The notes under the pieces are model-generated. The model was not told the DNA's origin. It did no database searches and was given only the letters and a program-made list of their open reading frames with translations. A stretch of 53,861 nt of DNA from Methanosarcina sp. UBA5. GTDB taxonomy: Archaea > Halobacteriota > Methanosarcinia > Methanosarcinales > Methanosarcinaceae. The stretch covers positions 1,115-54,975 of the forward strand of contig NZ_DAVG01000113.1 in the NCBI RefSeq assembly GCF_002505485.1, written 5' to 3'. Below, piece by piece: positions 8,159 to 17,042 of the stretch (the stretch's first letter is position 1; each line of letters opens with the position of its first letter). Made by a program: the position numbers and the translations under genes.

Positions 8159-8942
8159 AGTTATTGCTACGCTTAAGAAGGACTATATTTACAACCTTAT
8201 GATTAAGGGAAAGCGTCAGGATGGACGCGGATTTAAAGATTTTAGGGATATCAAGCTCGAAACGAATGTTATCTCGAAAGCCGAGGGCTCGGCAAAGGTA
8301 ACTCTGGGAGACACCCAGGTTATTGTAGGAGTTAAGCTTCAGACAGGAACTCCTTTTCCGGATTCTCAGGACGAAGGCGTGATTATTACTAACCTGGAAC
8401 TCAACCCTATTGCTTCTCCGGAGTTTGAGCCAGGCCCACCCAGAGAAGAAGCAATCGAAATGGCAAGGGTTGTAGATAGGGGAATCCGGGAATCGGGCGC
8501 AATTGATATAAAGAAGCTTTGCATAACCGTTGGAGAATCCGTCTGGATCGTCTTCATAGATGTCCATGTCCTCAATGATGATGGAAATGTGATTGATGCG
8601 TCCTGCCTCGCTGCTATTGCGGCCCTTATGACCGCGATTGTCCCGAACGAGCAGCAGGGAATCGGTACGAATGTTCCCCTTGCCATGAGAGAGATACCTG
8701 TGGGCGTGACTATTGCCAAAATCGGGTCAAAGCTGATGGTGGACCCCTCACTGGATGAGGAAGCTGTTTGTGAGACAAAATTGACTGTAGTCTCAAGTTC
8801 GGACGGATCGGTTGCTGGCATGCAGAAAATGGGATCTGCTCCATTCACCGAGGCCGAGGTGCTGGAAGCAATAGATATGGCACGTGAAAAGGCAGCCGAA
8901 CTCAGGGAACTTTACCTAGAAGAACTGGTAAAGCGGGAATGA
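8151..8942 (+). CDS. rrp42: Exosome non-catalytic subunit Rrp42
   Basis: RNase PH-fold partner of Rrp41; it completes the hexameric ring and shapes the active site but lacks the catalytic Asp residues. Seen: KGKRQDGRGFKDFRDIKLET, GDTQVIVGVKLQTGTPFPDS and NPIASPEFEPGPPREEAIE, all typical of archaeal Rrp42. About 264 residues, normal. The frame is open from GTG 8142, but ATG 8151 is chosen because AGGTG at 8140-8143 is its SD. It overlaps rrp41 by 8 bases, which favours equal expression of the two ring subunits. Confidence 0.95.
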   Translation: MSEVIATLKKDYIYNLMIKGKRQDGRGFKDFRDIKLETNVISKAEGSAKVTLGDTQVIVGVKLQTGTPFPDSQDEGVIITNLELNPIASPEFEPGPPREEAIEMARVVDRGIRESGAIDIKKLCITVGESVWIVFIDVHVLNDDGNVIDASCLAAIAALMTAIVPNEQQGIGTNVPLAMREIPVGVTIAKIGSKLMVDPSLDEEAVCETKLTVVSSSDGSVAGMQKMGSAPFTEAEVLEAIDMAREKAAELRELYLEELVKRE

Positions 8943-9118
8943 GTCAGGCAGGACTAATTAATTATAAATATTAAATGCCATATTACGGTCTAAGTACACG
9001 TGCAATAGGTAATGAATGGAATCTGATAATCTGAGTTTCAGGGACCTGACCCGTGAGCCAGCAGGTTCTTAGTTCAATCACTTTGGATTAAACATTTACA
9101 TTTTAAGGAGTTATAACG

Positions 9119-9403
9119 ATGGCAAAAAAGTTCACTAAGAAAGGAAGGATTTCCAGATCAGCAGGCAGATTCGGTCCAAGATATGGAAGAAAGGACAGAA
9201 AGCTTGTTGCAGATCTGGAAGAACGCATGCGAGCTCCGCATGTATGTACAAAATGTGCCAGGCCTACAGTGAAGAGAATTGGGACTGGTATCTGGAAATG
9301 CAGCAAGTGCGGGCACACCTTCGCTGGCGGAACTTACATTCCCTATACCAGTGTTGGTCAGACTCTGCTGCGTACGATGAAGAATGTTGCTGAGGCAAAG
9401 TAA
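9119..9403 (+). CDS. rpl37ae: Large ribosomal subunit protein L37Ae (eL43)
   Basis: Zinc-ribbon ribosomal protein of the 50S subunit. Seen: basic N-terminus MAKKFTKKGRISRSAGRFG, then CTKC (C43, C46) and CSKC (C61, C64) forming the zinc site, then GGTYIPYTSVG. 94 residues, as expected. ATG 9119 follows an AAGGAGT SD. A 176-base spacer after rrp42 contains AT-rich sequence that may hold its own promoter. It is followed 19 bases later by rpoP, the usual archaeal pair. Confidence 0.95.
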   Translation: MAKKFTKKGRISRSAGRFGPRYGRKDRKLVADLEERMRAPHVCTKCARPTVKRIGTGIWKCSKCGHTFAGGTYIPYTSVGQTLLRTMKNVAEAK

Positions 9404-9422
9404 ATCTTAAGGTTGTGGTTGT

Positions 9423-9560
9423 ATGGGTTATAAATGCACTCGATGTAAACAGAAAGTGGAAATCGACTACGAGTACACAGGTATAAGGTGTCCGTACTGC
9501 GGACACAGAATCCTGGTAAAAGAGCGTCCTACAACCATTAAACGCATTAAGGCCGAGTAA
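9423..9560 (+). CDS. rpoP: DNA-directed RNA polymerase subunit P (Rpb12-like)
   Basis: Small zinc-ribbon subunit of archaeal RNA polymerase (45 residues). ATG 9423 gives MGYKCTRCKQKVEIDYEY, then RCPYCGHRILVKERPTTIKR, with C5/C8 and C23/C26 as the zinc ligands. The length and the RxLVKERP-type segment are diagnostic. It sits immediately after rpl37ae and 5 bases before the Brix-like gene. Confidence 0.95.
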   Translation: MGYKCTRCKQKVEIDYEYTGIRCPYCGHRILVKERPTTIKRIKAE

Positions 9561-9565
9561 GGAGT

Positions 9566-10039
9566 ATGCTTGTTACTTCTTCTCGCAAACCTTCTGCAAG
9601 GACCAGGACGCTTTGCAAGTTACTTTCGCGGTTTATAGCCGGCAGGTGTATAACGCGCGGAAAAATGGGCATGCAGGGAATGCTGGAGTTTGCGGATGGA
9701 GGACCCCTTATAGTTGTAGGAGAGTACCACGGAAATCCCGGGGAACTCAGCTTTTATGATGAAGCCGGAAAGCTCCTGTTCTCGCTCAGGTTTACAGACT
9801 GGTATTCTAAGGAACTTGATTCCTACTGGTTTTCAGATCTCGAACCCACACTAACAGGCCATGGAGAGCTTGCGGATGCCTTTGAGGCTTTTTTCCACTT
9901 TCAAAGGGTTGAAAGTGATAAAATTGATCAACTTCCTCCCAGTTCCACTTTAATAGTGATTGGGGAAAAAGATATCGATTTTGTGGGCAGTGGAAAGTCC
10001 CTTTTTAAACTTAATCTCCGAGGTTTTAAAAAGTATTGA
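9566..10039 (+). CDS. Brix/Imp4-like rRNA processing protein
   Basis: Archaeal Brix-domain protein related to eukaryotic Imp4, thought to act in ribosome biogenesis by binding rRNA. Seen: LVTSSRKPSARTRTLCKLLS and ITRGKMGMQGMLEFA, the N-terminal half of the Brix domain, then a YHGNPGELSFYDEAGKLLFS strand pair. 157 residues, the usual short archaeal form. ATG 9566 lies just one base after GGAG, so the ribosome probably uses the earlier GAG at 9555-9557 or reinitiates after rpoP. Neighbours are rpoP and pcc1, as in other archaea. Confidence 0.85.
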   Translation: MLVTSSRKPSARTRTLCKLLSRFIAGRCITRGKMGMQGMLEFADGGPLIVVGEYHGNPGELSFYDEAGKLLFSLRFTDWYSKELDSYWFSDLEPTLTGHGELADAFEAFFHFQRVESDKIDQLPPSSTLIVIGEKDIDFVGSGKSLFKLNLRGFKKY

Positions 10040-10189
10040 CCTCCAAACCCTTATATTTAGAGCCGAATTTTGTAAATCGATTTTTTATGTTAAGAATCTT
10101 GAGACTGATTTTCAAAGGAAATCGCAAACCGACTTTTCCCTTATTCGCTTCAAAAACATTCAAAAAGGAGATTTATCAGGAGGAATTTC

Positions 10190-10441
10190 TTGAAACTTTT
10201 CGCAGAGTTTATTTTTGAAACCGAAACTGCAGAAACGATCTACAGGGCTCTCCTGCCCGAACTCGATGATAACTTTTCACAAAGATCTGCAATAGGCCTT
10301 TCCCTTGAGGATGCGAATAAGCTGGTACTGAGCGTAAAAGCTGAAGATGTGGTTTCCCTGCGTTCAGCACTGAATACCTGGTTCAGGCTTATCCAGATTG
10401 CTCAGGAAGTTCTTGAAACCACGTATGAAGTCAGTTGTTAG
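10190..10441 (+). CDS. pcc1: KEOPS complex subunit Pcc1
   Basis: Small dimeric subunit of KEOPS, which makes the t6A37 modification on ANN-decoding tRNAs. Seen: KLFAEFIFETETAETIYRAL, then IGLSLEDANKLVLSVKAEDV and SLRSALNTWFRLIQIAQEVL, the characteristic Pcc1 pattern. 83 residues, normal. TTG 10190 follows a strong AGGAGG SD (10178-10183). The gene after pcc1 in many archaea, prefoldin beta, is missing; instead the cluster ends with a hairpin and a dispersed repeat. Confidence 0.9.
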   Translation: MKLFAEFIFETETAETIYRALLPELDDNFSQRSAIGLSLEDANKLVLSVKAEDVVSLRSALNTWFRLIQIAQEVLETTYEVSC

Positions 10442-10473
10442 TCCCGCAACCCTTTTTAAAAAACTGCTGACCG

Positions 10474-10496
10474 AAAACCTTTTGAGAAAAGGTTTT
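10474..10496 (+). terminator. Hairpin after pcc1
   Basis: Perfect 10-bp inverted repeat: AAAACCTTTT, loop GAG, AAAAGGTTTT, starting 33 bases after the pcc1 stop. A plausible 3'-end or stability hairpin closing the super-operon transcript; the same layout occurs at 18642-18664 next to the second repeat copy. Confidence 0.5.
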
Positions 10497-10573
10497 ATCG
10501 AAAACCCTAGCAGCGGCGTGATCAACCGGCGCAACGGTTGCGGCACAATGGTTGCGGGTCAACGGTTATAGCT
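10497..10573 (+). repeat. Dispersed repeat, copy 1
   Basis: Contains CGAAAACCCTAGCAG, then CGGCGTGATCAACCGGCGCA, ACGGTTGCGG and GTCAACGGTTATAGCTC. CAACCG (10523-10528) and CGGTTG (10535-10540) form a stem. The same blocks appear in the opposite orientation at 18542-18641. This copy has an additional repeated ATGGTTGCGG unit (10549-10558). In both cases the element sits just past the 3' end of a gene transcribed in the same direction, behind an A/T-rich hairpin. Confidence 0.7.
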
Positions 10574-10590
10574 CTCGATTTCCTTGAATT

Positions 10591-10812
10591 TTATTTTTGA
10601 AGTGCCTCTCTGAATTTTTTAATATTCTCTATAGCTTTTCTCTTTAACTTAATCATATTTTCCATTTCGCTTATTTTCATTTCCATCCATTGGATTTTCA
10701 TATCCAGCTTCATTAATGCAACTTCTTTTTTCTGTTCGTCAGTCAGCATTTCCCAAATTTCAGGCATCGAGCCGTGATGCATTTCACTTTGTCCCATCAT
10801 TCCTTCGTGCAT
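10591..10812 (-). CDS. Small Met/His-rich coiled-coil protein, hypothetical
   Basis: 73-residue protein starting MHEGMMGQSEMHHGSMPEIW, rich in Met and His and so possibly metal-binding, followed by WEMLTDEQKKEVALMKLDMK and a long charged helix (MEMKISEMENMIKLKRKAIE) predicted as coiled coil. ATG 10812 has a GGGG SD about 10 bases upstream. No signal peptide or membrane helix. The TDEQ-plus-helix layout recalls small helical stress proteins, but no family is recognised. It converges on pcc1 across the repeat. Confidence 0.6.
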   Translation of the reverse strand: MHEGMMGQSEMHHGSMPEIWEMLTDEQKKEVALMKLDMKIQWMEMKISEMENMIKLKRKAIENIKKFREALQK

Positions 10813-11284
10813 GTTTAATTACCCCATCTATATAAAAATGATTTAACTGGCACCTGCTGTCATCAAGCAAAGATCCATAAATCAGGAAAAAGTCTCTTGG
10901 TGTCATAAAGAGATTATTATTACTGACATATAATAACTAGAGAAATATAAATTAGAATCCAATAAGAAATGAAAACAGAGTTTAAATAGGAACATGTGGC
11001 AAAAGATATACTGTAAATTTTATATTTCGTTCGCAACTGACCCGGAGCATCTGGATACTTAAGGTGAGTGATGGTTTTTTCCTGCTCTTCATATCACCCA
11101 TATCGATTGCAACAGATATCAACTATATCAAGTTTTTTAAGTCTTGAGGATTATTTTGAAAACAGTAAAAAAGTATCCGGAAGGAGTGCAGATTCGGAAA
11201 ACAAATTAATTGTAATCTTTTAAGGAAACCTGTAAACTTTTAATCTGTAATCCTTCCACTATTCAATTCTGCAAATTATAAAAC
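10813..11284. other. Intergenic, no gene seen
   Basis: About 470 AT-rich bases between two leftward genes. It should hold the promoter of the small coiled-coil gene (AT-rich stretch near 10920-10960) and the 3' region of the flavin-binding gene. No conserved ORF or RNA recognised. Confidence 0.5.
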
Positions 11285-11704
11285 TCAGATCGATTTCTCC
11301 CATCCCTGTCCGAAATCTACCAGGGGTCTGACCTCATAGACTTCAAAGGTCAGTGCAGCGTGTATCATTTTCGCGCCTTCTTCACCTACGAACTTTGCAG
11401 CCTCACCTCGAATCGTATCAAGCAACTCCCCGGACGTCGCATACTCTTTAAGTTTCATATAAACCCTGATGCCTTTCCAATCCGTTATTGACTCTCCGGT
11501 TTCCATGATCGTATACATAGCATATGGATTTTCCTGAAGATTTGCGAAGGTGCGATTATCAGCCGTTGCCGCTACTACAGTCTTTTCATCGATCATTTGA
11601 GGCGAGCCAAAGACAGCTGAATCGACCCGGCCGTCAGTGCTGGATGTGCTGAGGACGCCAAGCCTGGGCGATTTGTTAAAATATTCTATCAAGTTTGCTG
11701 ACAT
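11285..11704 (-). CDS. Pyridoxamine 5'-phosphate oxidase-like FMN-binding split-barrel protein
   Basis: 139-residue protein of the PNPOx-like split-barrel superfamily, members of which bind FMN, F420 or haem and reduce small substrates or oxidants. Seen: LGVLSTSSTDGRVDSAVFGS, VVAATADNRTFANLQENPYA and GIRVYMKLKEYATSG, matching the beta-barrel repeats that line the cofactor. ATG 11704 has an ideal AAGGAG SD. It is a single-gene unit upstream of the methyltransferase. Substrate and cofactor cannot be told from sequence. Confidence 0.8.
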   Translation of the reverse strand: MSANLIEYFNKSPRLGVLSTSSTDGRVDSAVFGSPQMIDEKTVVAATADNRTFANLQENPYAMYTIMETGESITDWKGIRVYMKLKEYATSGELLDTIRGEAAKFVGEEGAKMIHAALTFEVYEVRPLVDFGQGWEKSI

Positions 11705-11850
11705 ATTTTATCTCCTTTGCATTAGTATTACCATTAATCTTTAAAAAATATAAACTGAACGTTCCGGATCTTTAATTTTCGGCGGGCATTTTTTATATTT
11801 TTGCAGAGCCCGTAAGGTAAGGGGAGGATAGAAGCCAGTAAATCGTTAAT

Positions 11851-12528
11851 TTATACAATCTTTCTCCCAAACATAACCACAAAATGATAGAACTTATAGA
11901 TACAGCTAACATCATAAAAGCCGGCTTCCTTAAGCCAGTTCATTTGTTGATCCAATGTTGATTCCTTATCAAGCTTAATTCTTTCATAACCATCGAGGAT
12001 TTCTTCGTCGGACAAAACACTGTCCTCGATATACTGCCTCCAGATTTGTTTATTCAGGTTTTCTATGAAAAGAGTCTCTCCATAGACCTGATCGGCGTTA
12101 ATAAAAATCCCGTTTTGTTTAAGTAGAAAATAACTTTTTTTATAAATTTCTTTTTTACCACTATCTTCCAGATGATGGATAGATAGCGCCGACACTACCA
12201 TATCATATTTTTCCGCGAAATGATGCTTTGAACAATCGGCTACAACATATTTTACGTTTGGATTATCCCTGAATCGCTCTTTTGCCATATCCAGCATTTT
12301 TTCCGAGATATCAATAAGAGTAAACGATGCCTCTGGATACCTCTCCATCAGGAATGCCGATAAAAGGCCAGTTCCAGCTCCGATGTCCAGTATATCCGGA
12401 CTTTCCGTGTTTACGGAAGCAACGGATACCGGTACTCTATAAAAGTCGTCGAAGCAAGGTATAAACTTCCTTCTCTGTCCATCGTATTTTTTTGAAATAT
12501 CATCAAATCTTCTTCGAATTTCGCTCAT
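11851..12528 (-). CDS. Class I SAM-dependent methyltransferase
   Basis: About 225-residue methyltransferase. Motif I is DIGAGTG (residues 48-54), followed by SFTLIDISEKMLDMAKERF (acidic end of beta 2), VKYVVADCS and DMVVSALSIHHLED (motif with HHL, as in UbiE/Tam-type small-molecule enzymes). The frame is open from TTG 12540, but ATG 12528 with GGGG about 6 bases upstream is preferred. The substrate is unknown. It is a monocistronic gene flanked by AT-rich DNA. Confidence 0.85.
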   Translation of the reverse strand: MSEIRRRFDDISKKYDGQRRKFIPCFDDFYRVPVSVASVNTESPDILDIGAGTGLLSAFLMERYPEASFTLIDISEKMLDMAKERFRDNPNVKYVVADCSKHHFAEKYDMVVSALSIHHLEDSGKKEIYKKSYFLLKQNGIFINADQVYGETLFIENLNKQIWRQYIEDSVLSDEEILDGYERIKLDKESTLDQQMNWLKEAGFYDVSCIYKFYHFVVMFGRKIV

Positions 12529-12889
12529 ATTTATCCCCAAAACTTTGCATTCCTAATGGCTTTTTTCCGTTGTGTTGCATAAGCTTAGTGTTTTTTCTTC
12601 CTATTGAATATATAAAGTATTCTTTCTCCTTATGTTGCATGCACTTTGTACCACTGATACAATTTATAAAGTTCTTATACAAATCAGAAAGTATTCGCGG
12701 AGATAAGGAAGCTACAAAAAGGTTTCTAGAAACTTGAAAATAAGCAGACAATAAACAGACAACACAAAAAGAAAGTAGCGATCAGATGGAAAGAAAAAAC
12801 TATAGAGGAAAAACTGTGCAGGAAAGAAAGTATGCAGGAAAGAAATTAGTGACAAATGGATTATGAAATTAAGTCTTCAATATAGCTTT

Positions 12890-12934
12890 TTGGAACTATT
12901 TCCCTTGGAACTATTTCCCTTGGAACTATTTCCC
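12890..12934. repeat. 15-bp tandem repeat, three copies
   Basis: Three perfect copies of TTGGAACTATTTCCC in an otherwise gene-free region between the methyltransferase and the small Cys-rich gene (12529-13015). The rest of that region is AT-rich, with short GCAGGAAAGAAA-type repeats near 12820-12845 and no convincing ORF. Confidence 0.9.
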
Positions 12935-13015
12935 TTATATATCTGAGGAGACCCCTCGTTTAATTTTTTATAATATTCTTTTTATATTCTTTACTTTTTT
13001 ATTTTACGATTTTAT

Positions 13016-13171
13016 TCACTCTTTCAATTTCATTGGCTCTCCGCAGCAGTCAATATCGCCGACACAGCCTGTAGAGCAACTATCGTCTGTGCACTCACTT
13101 ATCACTTTAAGTTCAAGCCCGCATCTCTCACAAACAAGAGTTTGACCGTCCCTCAATTCGCTGCAGTTCAT
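13016..13171 (-). CDS. Small Cys-rich protein (51 aa), putative metal-binding
   Basis: ORF from ATG 13171 to TGA 13016, with a good GGGGTGAT SD six bases upstream. It reads MNCSELRDGQTLVCERCGLE, then CTDDSCSTGCVGDIDCCGEP. CERC near residues 14-17 and a CxxxxCxxxC...CC cluster suggest a zinc ribbon or iron-sulfur site; the start resembles the desulforedoxin-type knuckle (VCERCGLELKV). Nine cysteines in 51 residues. No family name is assigned. Single gene, no operon partner. Confidence 0.75.
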   Translation of the reverse strand: MNCSELRDGQTLVCERCGLELKVISECTDDSCSTGCVGDIDCCGEPMKLKE

Positions 13172-13308
13172 TTCAGATCACCCCGTAATATATGACAGAA
13201 AAATTATGTAATTTAAGTTCAAATTGTTTTTGAAACAATAGTTCTGAAGATTGGTCTGCGAACTGAGAACTGAGAGAAAGAGTTAAAAAAAGTTATGAAT
13301 TGAGCTGA

Positions 13309-13491
13309 CTTGCCATACTGCAAGTAACAGATGTATTCCTAGCAGCACCCTTGGTATATTTTATGGCAATGAGGTTCTCAGGAAGCTTATATTCCAGCAA
13401 ACTGTGGGTTTACTCGATAAAAATAGTAATCGCATTACTTTTTACCTTAATCCTTTTTACTGTTTTCTCAACTTGTGATCTGGCTGGATAA
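13309..13491 (+). pseudogene. Probable remnant of a membrane-protein gene
   Basis: Open frame after TGA 13306-13308. It reads LQVTDVFLAAPLVYFMAMRF, a loop, then KIVIALLFTLILFTVFSTCD: two hydrophobic segments with protein-like composition. The first in-frame ATG (13363) would cut the first segment, and there is no SD, so it looks like the C-terminal remnant of a larger membrane protein. It could instead be a 42-residue small membrane protein from ATG 13363. No family recognised. Confidence 0.35.
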
Positions 13492-13607
13492 CTGTTCTGT
13501 TTTTCGAGCTTACTAAAGAGATTCATAAACTGGATTTTTGGATCTTTATCAAAAGAATAGGGCTTTTTTTTCAGCATTATAAGGCATCTATTAATTTTGG
13601 TACAGCT

Positions 13608-15017
13608 TCATGTTGATTTTCTAAATAAATAGAATACAATTATTCCAAGAATCAAAAGATTAAATCCAGAAGGAATCGGTCGGGGGGCACTTTGTACCTT
13701 TATTTTACTTGTCTTTATATCCGTTCCATTTTCGCCGTTGCTTGCTGTTAACGTTACTGTATACTTTCCAGTTGCAGAGTAGGTATGAGTTGGATTTCGC
13801 TTGGTTGAGTTAGTTCGGTCTCCAAAATTCCAGTTCCATCCAGTTGCATTTTCTGATAGATCTGTAAATTGCACAGAAAGGGGGGCATAACCGGATGTGA
13901 CATTGCTACTGAAATTCGCCACAGGTGTTTTGATTTCAGGTTCATCTCCTGAGATAGTACACATATAGATGTTGGAGCTTCCATTGAAAGCATCCTCCCA
14001 CACTATCTTGTTCTCATAAATCGCAGGAAATTCCTTAGACGATTCACTGTTGGTAATCTGAATTTCCTTGTGAGTGGAGAGATCGTACACGTAAATGTCC
14101 GAGCTTCCATTACGCCCGTCCACCCAGACTATTCTATTACCGTAGATAGCAGGATCCTGTGCTGATCCGTTTGTGGTAACTCGAGTTTCTGTGGAAGTAG
14201 AGATATTATACATGTAGATATCCCAGTTTCCATTACGCCAATCGTAATACACTATCCTATCCTCATAAATAGCGGGGTGTGCTGCTGATCCATCGGTAGT
14301 TATCTGAGTTTTCTTGTGAGTGGATAGATCATAAAAGCAGATGTCACGGGTTGGAGTCTTTTTATGGGTGGAAAAATTAGATGTGTTACTATCAACCTGA
14401 ACATTGTCATCTCTAAAGACATGAAAATCTTCCCATGCTATAATATTACCATAATTAGCAGGACTAAATATCATTGATTCACTGTTAGCAATCTGACTTT
14501 CCTGGTTGGTGGAAAGATTGTACATTTGAACACTACTACTGTAGTTCGTCCACACTATCCTATCCTTATAGATAGTAGGGGAAGTCGAGTACGAACCGTT
14601 AGTGGTAACTCGTGTTTCCTTGTGAGTAGAGAGATCGTACACGTAGATATCGGGCTTCTCAAGACTAAAGTTTCCATTACGCCCATCCCGCCAAACTATC
14701 TTATCATTATAGATAACAGGTGCTTCCGCTGATCCACTGGTGATTACCTGAATTTCTTTGGAAGTCGAGAGATTATACATGTAGATATCAGTAATTACCC
14801 CGGTTCCATTGTCGTTGCGGTAATCCTGCCATATTATCTTATCACCGAAAATAGCAGGCCTCTCTGCTAACCCACTGGTTGTAATCTGAGTTTTAGTAAT
14901 TGTGAGTGAAGTATCTTGTACAGTAGCTGCAAATGCCACAGATGAAAAGAGGATTAAAAATGTAACCAAAAATATTGATGCTAAAAAAGCTATATAAAAA
15001 TTTTTATTATATCTCAT
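13608..15017 (-). CDS. Surface-anchored seven-bladed beta-propeller protein with PKD domain
   Basis: Extracellular protein typical of Methanosarcina surface antigens. N-terminal signal segment (FYIAFLASIFLVTFLILFSS), then seven TolB/WD40-like repeats of about 45 residues, each with a KI-V-W-D-RNG type strand and a DIYMYNLST-type strand; seven such units fit a seven-bladed propeller. A PKD domain follows (PVANFSSNVTSGYAPLSVQF, later WNWNFGD and HTYSATGKYTVTL), then a C-terminal membrane anchor (GFNLLILGIIVFYLF) and RKST. Start ATG 15017 is preferred over ATG 15026, because AAGGA is well spaced to it. Likely an S-layer-associated or adhesion protein. Confidence 0.85.
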   Translation of the reverse strand: MRYNKNFYIAFLASIFLVTFLILFSSVAFAATVQDTSLTITKTQITTSGLAERPAIFGDKIIWQDYRNDNGTGVITDIYMYNLSTSKEIQVITSGSAEAPVIYNDKIVWRDGRNGNFSLEKPDIYVYDLSTHKETRVTTNGSYSTSPTIYKDRIVWTNYSSSVQMYNLSTNQESQIANSESMIFSPANYGNIIAWEDFHVFRDDNVQVDSNTSNFSTHKKTPTRDICFYDLSTHKKTQITTDGSAAHPAIYEDRIVYYDWRNGNWDIYMYNISTSTETRVTTNGSAQDPAIYGNRIVWVDGRNGSSDIYVYDLSTHKEIQITNSESSKEFPAIYENKIVWEDAFNGSSNIYMCTISGDEPEIKTPVANFSSNVTSGYAPLSVQFTDLSENATGWNWNFGDRTNSTKRNPTHTYSATGKYTVTLTASNGENGTDIKTSKIKVQSAPRPIPSGFNLLILGIIVFYLFRKST

Positions 15018-15289
15018 ATGTTCCATTCCTTAATACTTAACAAAAAATAGACAATCTTCACTCGCAACTAGTTCACACTTTTTAATATTTTTATATTCTT
15101 CCCTTTAGACTTAAACTTTATTAAAGTATTAAATTTAAAAATATTTAGTCATAATGTAGATAGAAATAGATAGCGTCGGAGCTAGATGATTCAGTGCAAA
15201 AATTTAAAAATATACTTTGAGAGTTTAAAAGGATTTTAAAAATTAGGAGATATATTCACAATTGTGTTTTCTAAGTAAATTTAAGTCTT

Positions 15290-16651
15290 TCAGATGCGGT
15301 CTTCATGACTTTTTCTTGCAACACAACTTTCAAGCGATGCACTTGCAACGGCTTTCGCAACCGCCGGCACAACACGCCTGTCAAGGGGGTCAGAAATTAT
15401 GTAATCTTCATAAAGTTCGCTTAGTGTTACGACCTCTGCAAGCGCATGAGCCGCAGCCATTTCCATCTCAGGTGTTATTTTCCTTGCACAGGTGCTAAGA
15501 GCTCCTTTGAAAACTCCCGGAAAGCTCAGGCAGTTATTAAGCTGATTTGGAAAGTCCGATCTGCCTGTAGCAACAATCCTCGCTCCTGCCCGCTTTGCAG
15601 CATCAGGCATTATCTCAGGCACAGGGTTTGCCATGGCCATTACAATTGCATCTTTTGCCATGGACCGAACCATTTCCTCACTGACTATACCTCCCACAGA
15701 GATACCAATAAAAAGGTCAGCGCCCGGTAAAGCATTTTCAAGCCCTCCTTTCAATTTTTCAGGGTTTGTGAGCCTGGCAATTTCCTCTTTTACAGGGTTC
15801 ATGCCATTTTCCCGGCCTTCATACACGAGCCCTTTGCTGTCGCAGGCAAGAATTCTTGCTGGGTTTGCTCCTGCCCGAACCAGGAACCGGAAAATTGATA
15901 CTCCTGCAGCCCCCAGGCCTGAAATCACTATATGGAGTTCATTTAACTTTTTATTCACAATTTTAAGGGCATTGAGGAGCCCGGCGAAAACTACAATGGC
16001 TGTCCCATGCTGGTCATCGTGCATAACTGGCAGATCGAGTTCTTCACGCAGCCTGCCCTCGATTTCAAAACAACGAGGAGAGCTAATGTCTTCAAGGTTA
16101 ATGCCTCCGAATGCAGGAGCCAGATACTTTACTGCTTTTATCACTTCTTCGGTTTCCTGTGTGTCCAGGCAAATTGGAAAGGCATCAATGCCTGCAAATT
16201 CTTTGAAAATTATTGCCTTTCCCTCCATAACAGGTAGTGCAGCATAAGGTCCTATGTTCCCAAGCCCCAGCACTGCCGATCCATCGGTGACAACAGCAAT
16301 AGTATTTCTCTTCAGGGTATAGAGGTAGACAAGTTCCGGGTCCTTGACTATCTTTCTACACGGCTCGGCAACTCCTGGCGTATAGACGATGCTGAGATCG
16401 TGTATTGTTTGAAGGCTAACTTTACTGGCAACCTCCAGTACACCCCCAAGCTGTCGGTGCATGGCAAGTGATTCCCGATACAAGGATGTGTGTGGATCAT
16501 TGCCTTTTTCCTGGTATTTTTCCAGATCCTTTACTGAATCCTTTTCCAGATCCTTTACTGAATCCTTTTCCAGATCCTTTACTGAATCCTTTTCCAGGTC
16601 TTTTCCGGAATTCTTTTTCAGATAAGTTTCCAGCTCTGAGGACGAGTGCAT
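15290..16651 (-). CDS. NAD(P)-dependent malic enzyme
   Basis: Malate oxidoreductase (decarboxylating), converting malate to pyruvate and CO2. Seen: LSIVYTPGVAEPCRKI, VVTDGSAVLGLGNIGP, LPVMHDDQHGTAIVV (metal/substrate site), then a Rossmann motif VISGLGAAGVSIFRFL and ANPVPEIMPD. The first 60 or so residues are not conserved and contain an 8-residue KDLEKDSV unit repeated three times, encoded by perfect 24-bp tandem repeats (16521-16592). Two starts are possible, TTG 16678 and ATG 16651; the TTG falls inside a duplicated non-coding block, so ATG 16651 is preferred. Gives about 453 residues. Confidence 0.9.
   Translation of the reverse strand: MHSSSELETYLKKNSGKDLEKDSVKDLEKDSVKDLEKDSVKDLEKYQEKGNDPHTSLYRESLAMHRQLGGVLEVASKVSLQTIHDLSIVYTPGVAEPCRKIVKDPELVYLYTLKRNTIAVVTDGSAVLGLGNIGPYAALPVMEGKAIIFKEFAGIDAFPICLDTQETEEVIKAVKYLAPAFGGINLEDISSPRCFEIEGRLREELDLPVMHDDQHGTAIVVFAGLLNALKIVNKKLNELHIVISGLGAAGVSIFRFLVRAGANPARILACDSKGLVYEGRENGMNPVKEEIARLTNPEKLKGGLENALPGADLFIGISVGGIVSEEMVRSMAKDAIVMAMANPVPEIMPDAAKRAGARIVATGRSDFPNQLNNCLSFPGVFKGALSTCARKITPEMEMAAAHALAEVVTLSELYEDYIISDPLDRRVVPAVAKAVASASLESCVARKSHEDRI
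16521..16616. repeat. 24-bp tandem repeat within malic enzyme
   Basis: Three perfect 24-bp copies (16521-16544, 16545-16568, 16569-16592) and a diverged fourth (16593-16616). Each adds 8 residues (KDLEKDSV) to the N-terminal extension, so copy-number changes keep the frame. Confidence 0.95.
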
Positions 16652-16672
16652 ATTCTTGATCTCAATACCCCC

Positions 16673-16796
16673 TGACAATACTTAATGTTGTAGCAAAGCC
16701 TTAACGCGATTAAGTTCTAAGAAATAAAACTTTCTGACAATCTTACTGTTGTGAGCGAAGCCTTAGTCCTATTAAGTTTTAAGAAATAAAACTTTC
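16673..16796. repeat. 62-bp direct repeat upstream of malic enzyme
   Basis: Copies 16673-16734 and 16735-16796, each starting TGACAAT and ending in AAGAAATAAAACTTTC. In malic-enzyme orientation each copy carries the same AT-rich AAGTTTTATTTCTT block, so promoter-like sequence is doubled. The copies differ at several bases, so the duplication is not recent. The remainder of 16797-17042 shows no gene. Confidence 0.85.
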
Positions 16797-17042
16797 TGTG
16801 TAATAGTCTACGCAGGCCGTAGATATACTCACTAGATAGAATTGTGAAACTGGTCCACTGAACCAACCGACCTTAACTGACTGAACTGAACCTGCTGCCT
16901 TAATTCTACGTTTACCAACAGCCTTTTCAATCCCAGGAATTCCCGATCTGTTGAATTGCGGAAAAACTCAGCTGGCGAGAGTTAATGCATTCAGCATTCG
17001 TTACCGCAGAAAAGATATACCTTTTCAGAAGAATAATCTTTT

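Noticed and set aside
15633..16247. Long plus-strand ORF opposite malic enzyme
   Set aside because: Antisense shadow of a well-conserved gene; no SD or family match.
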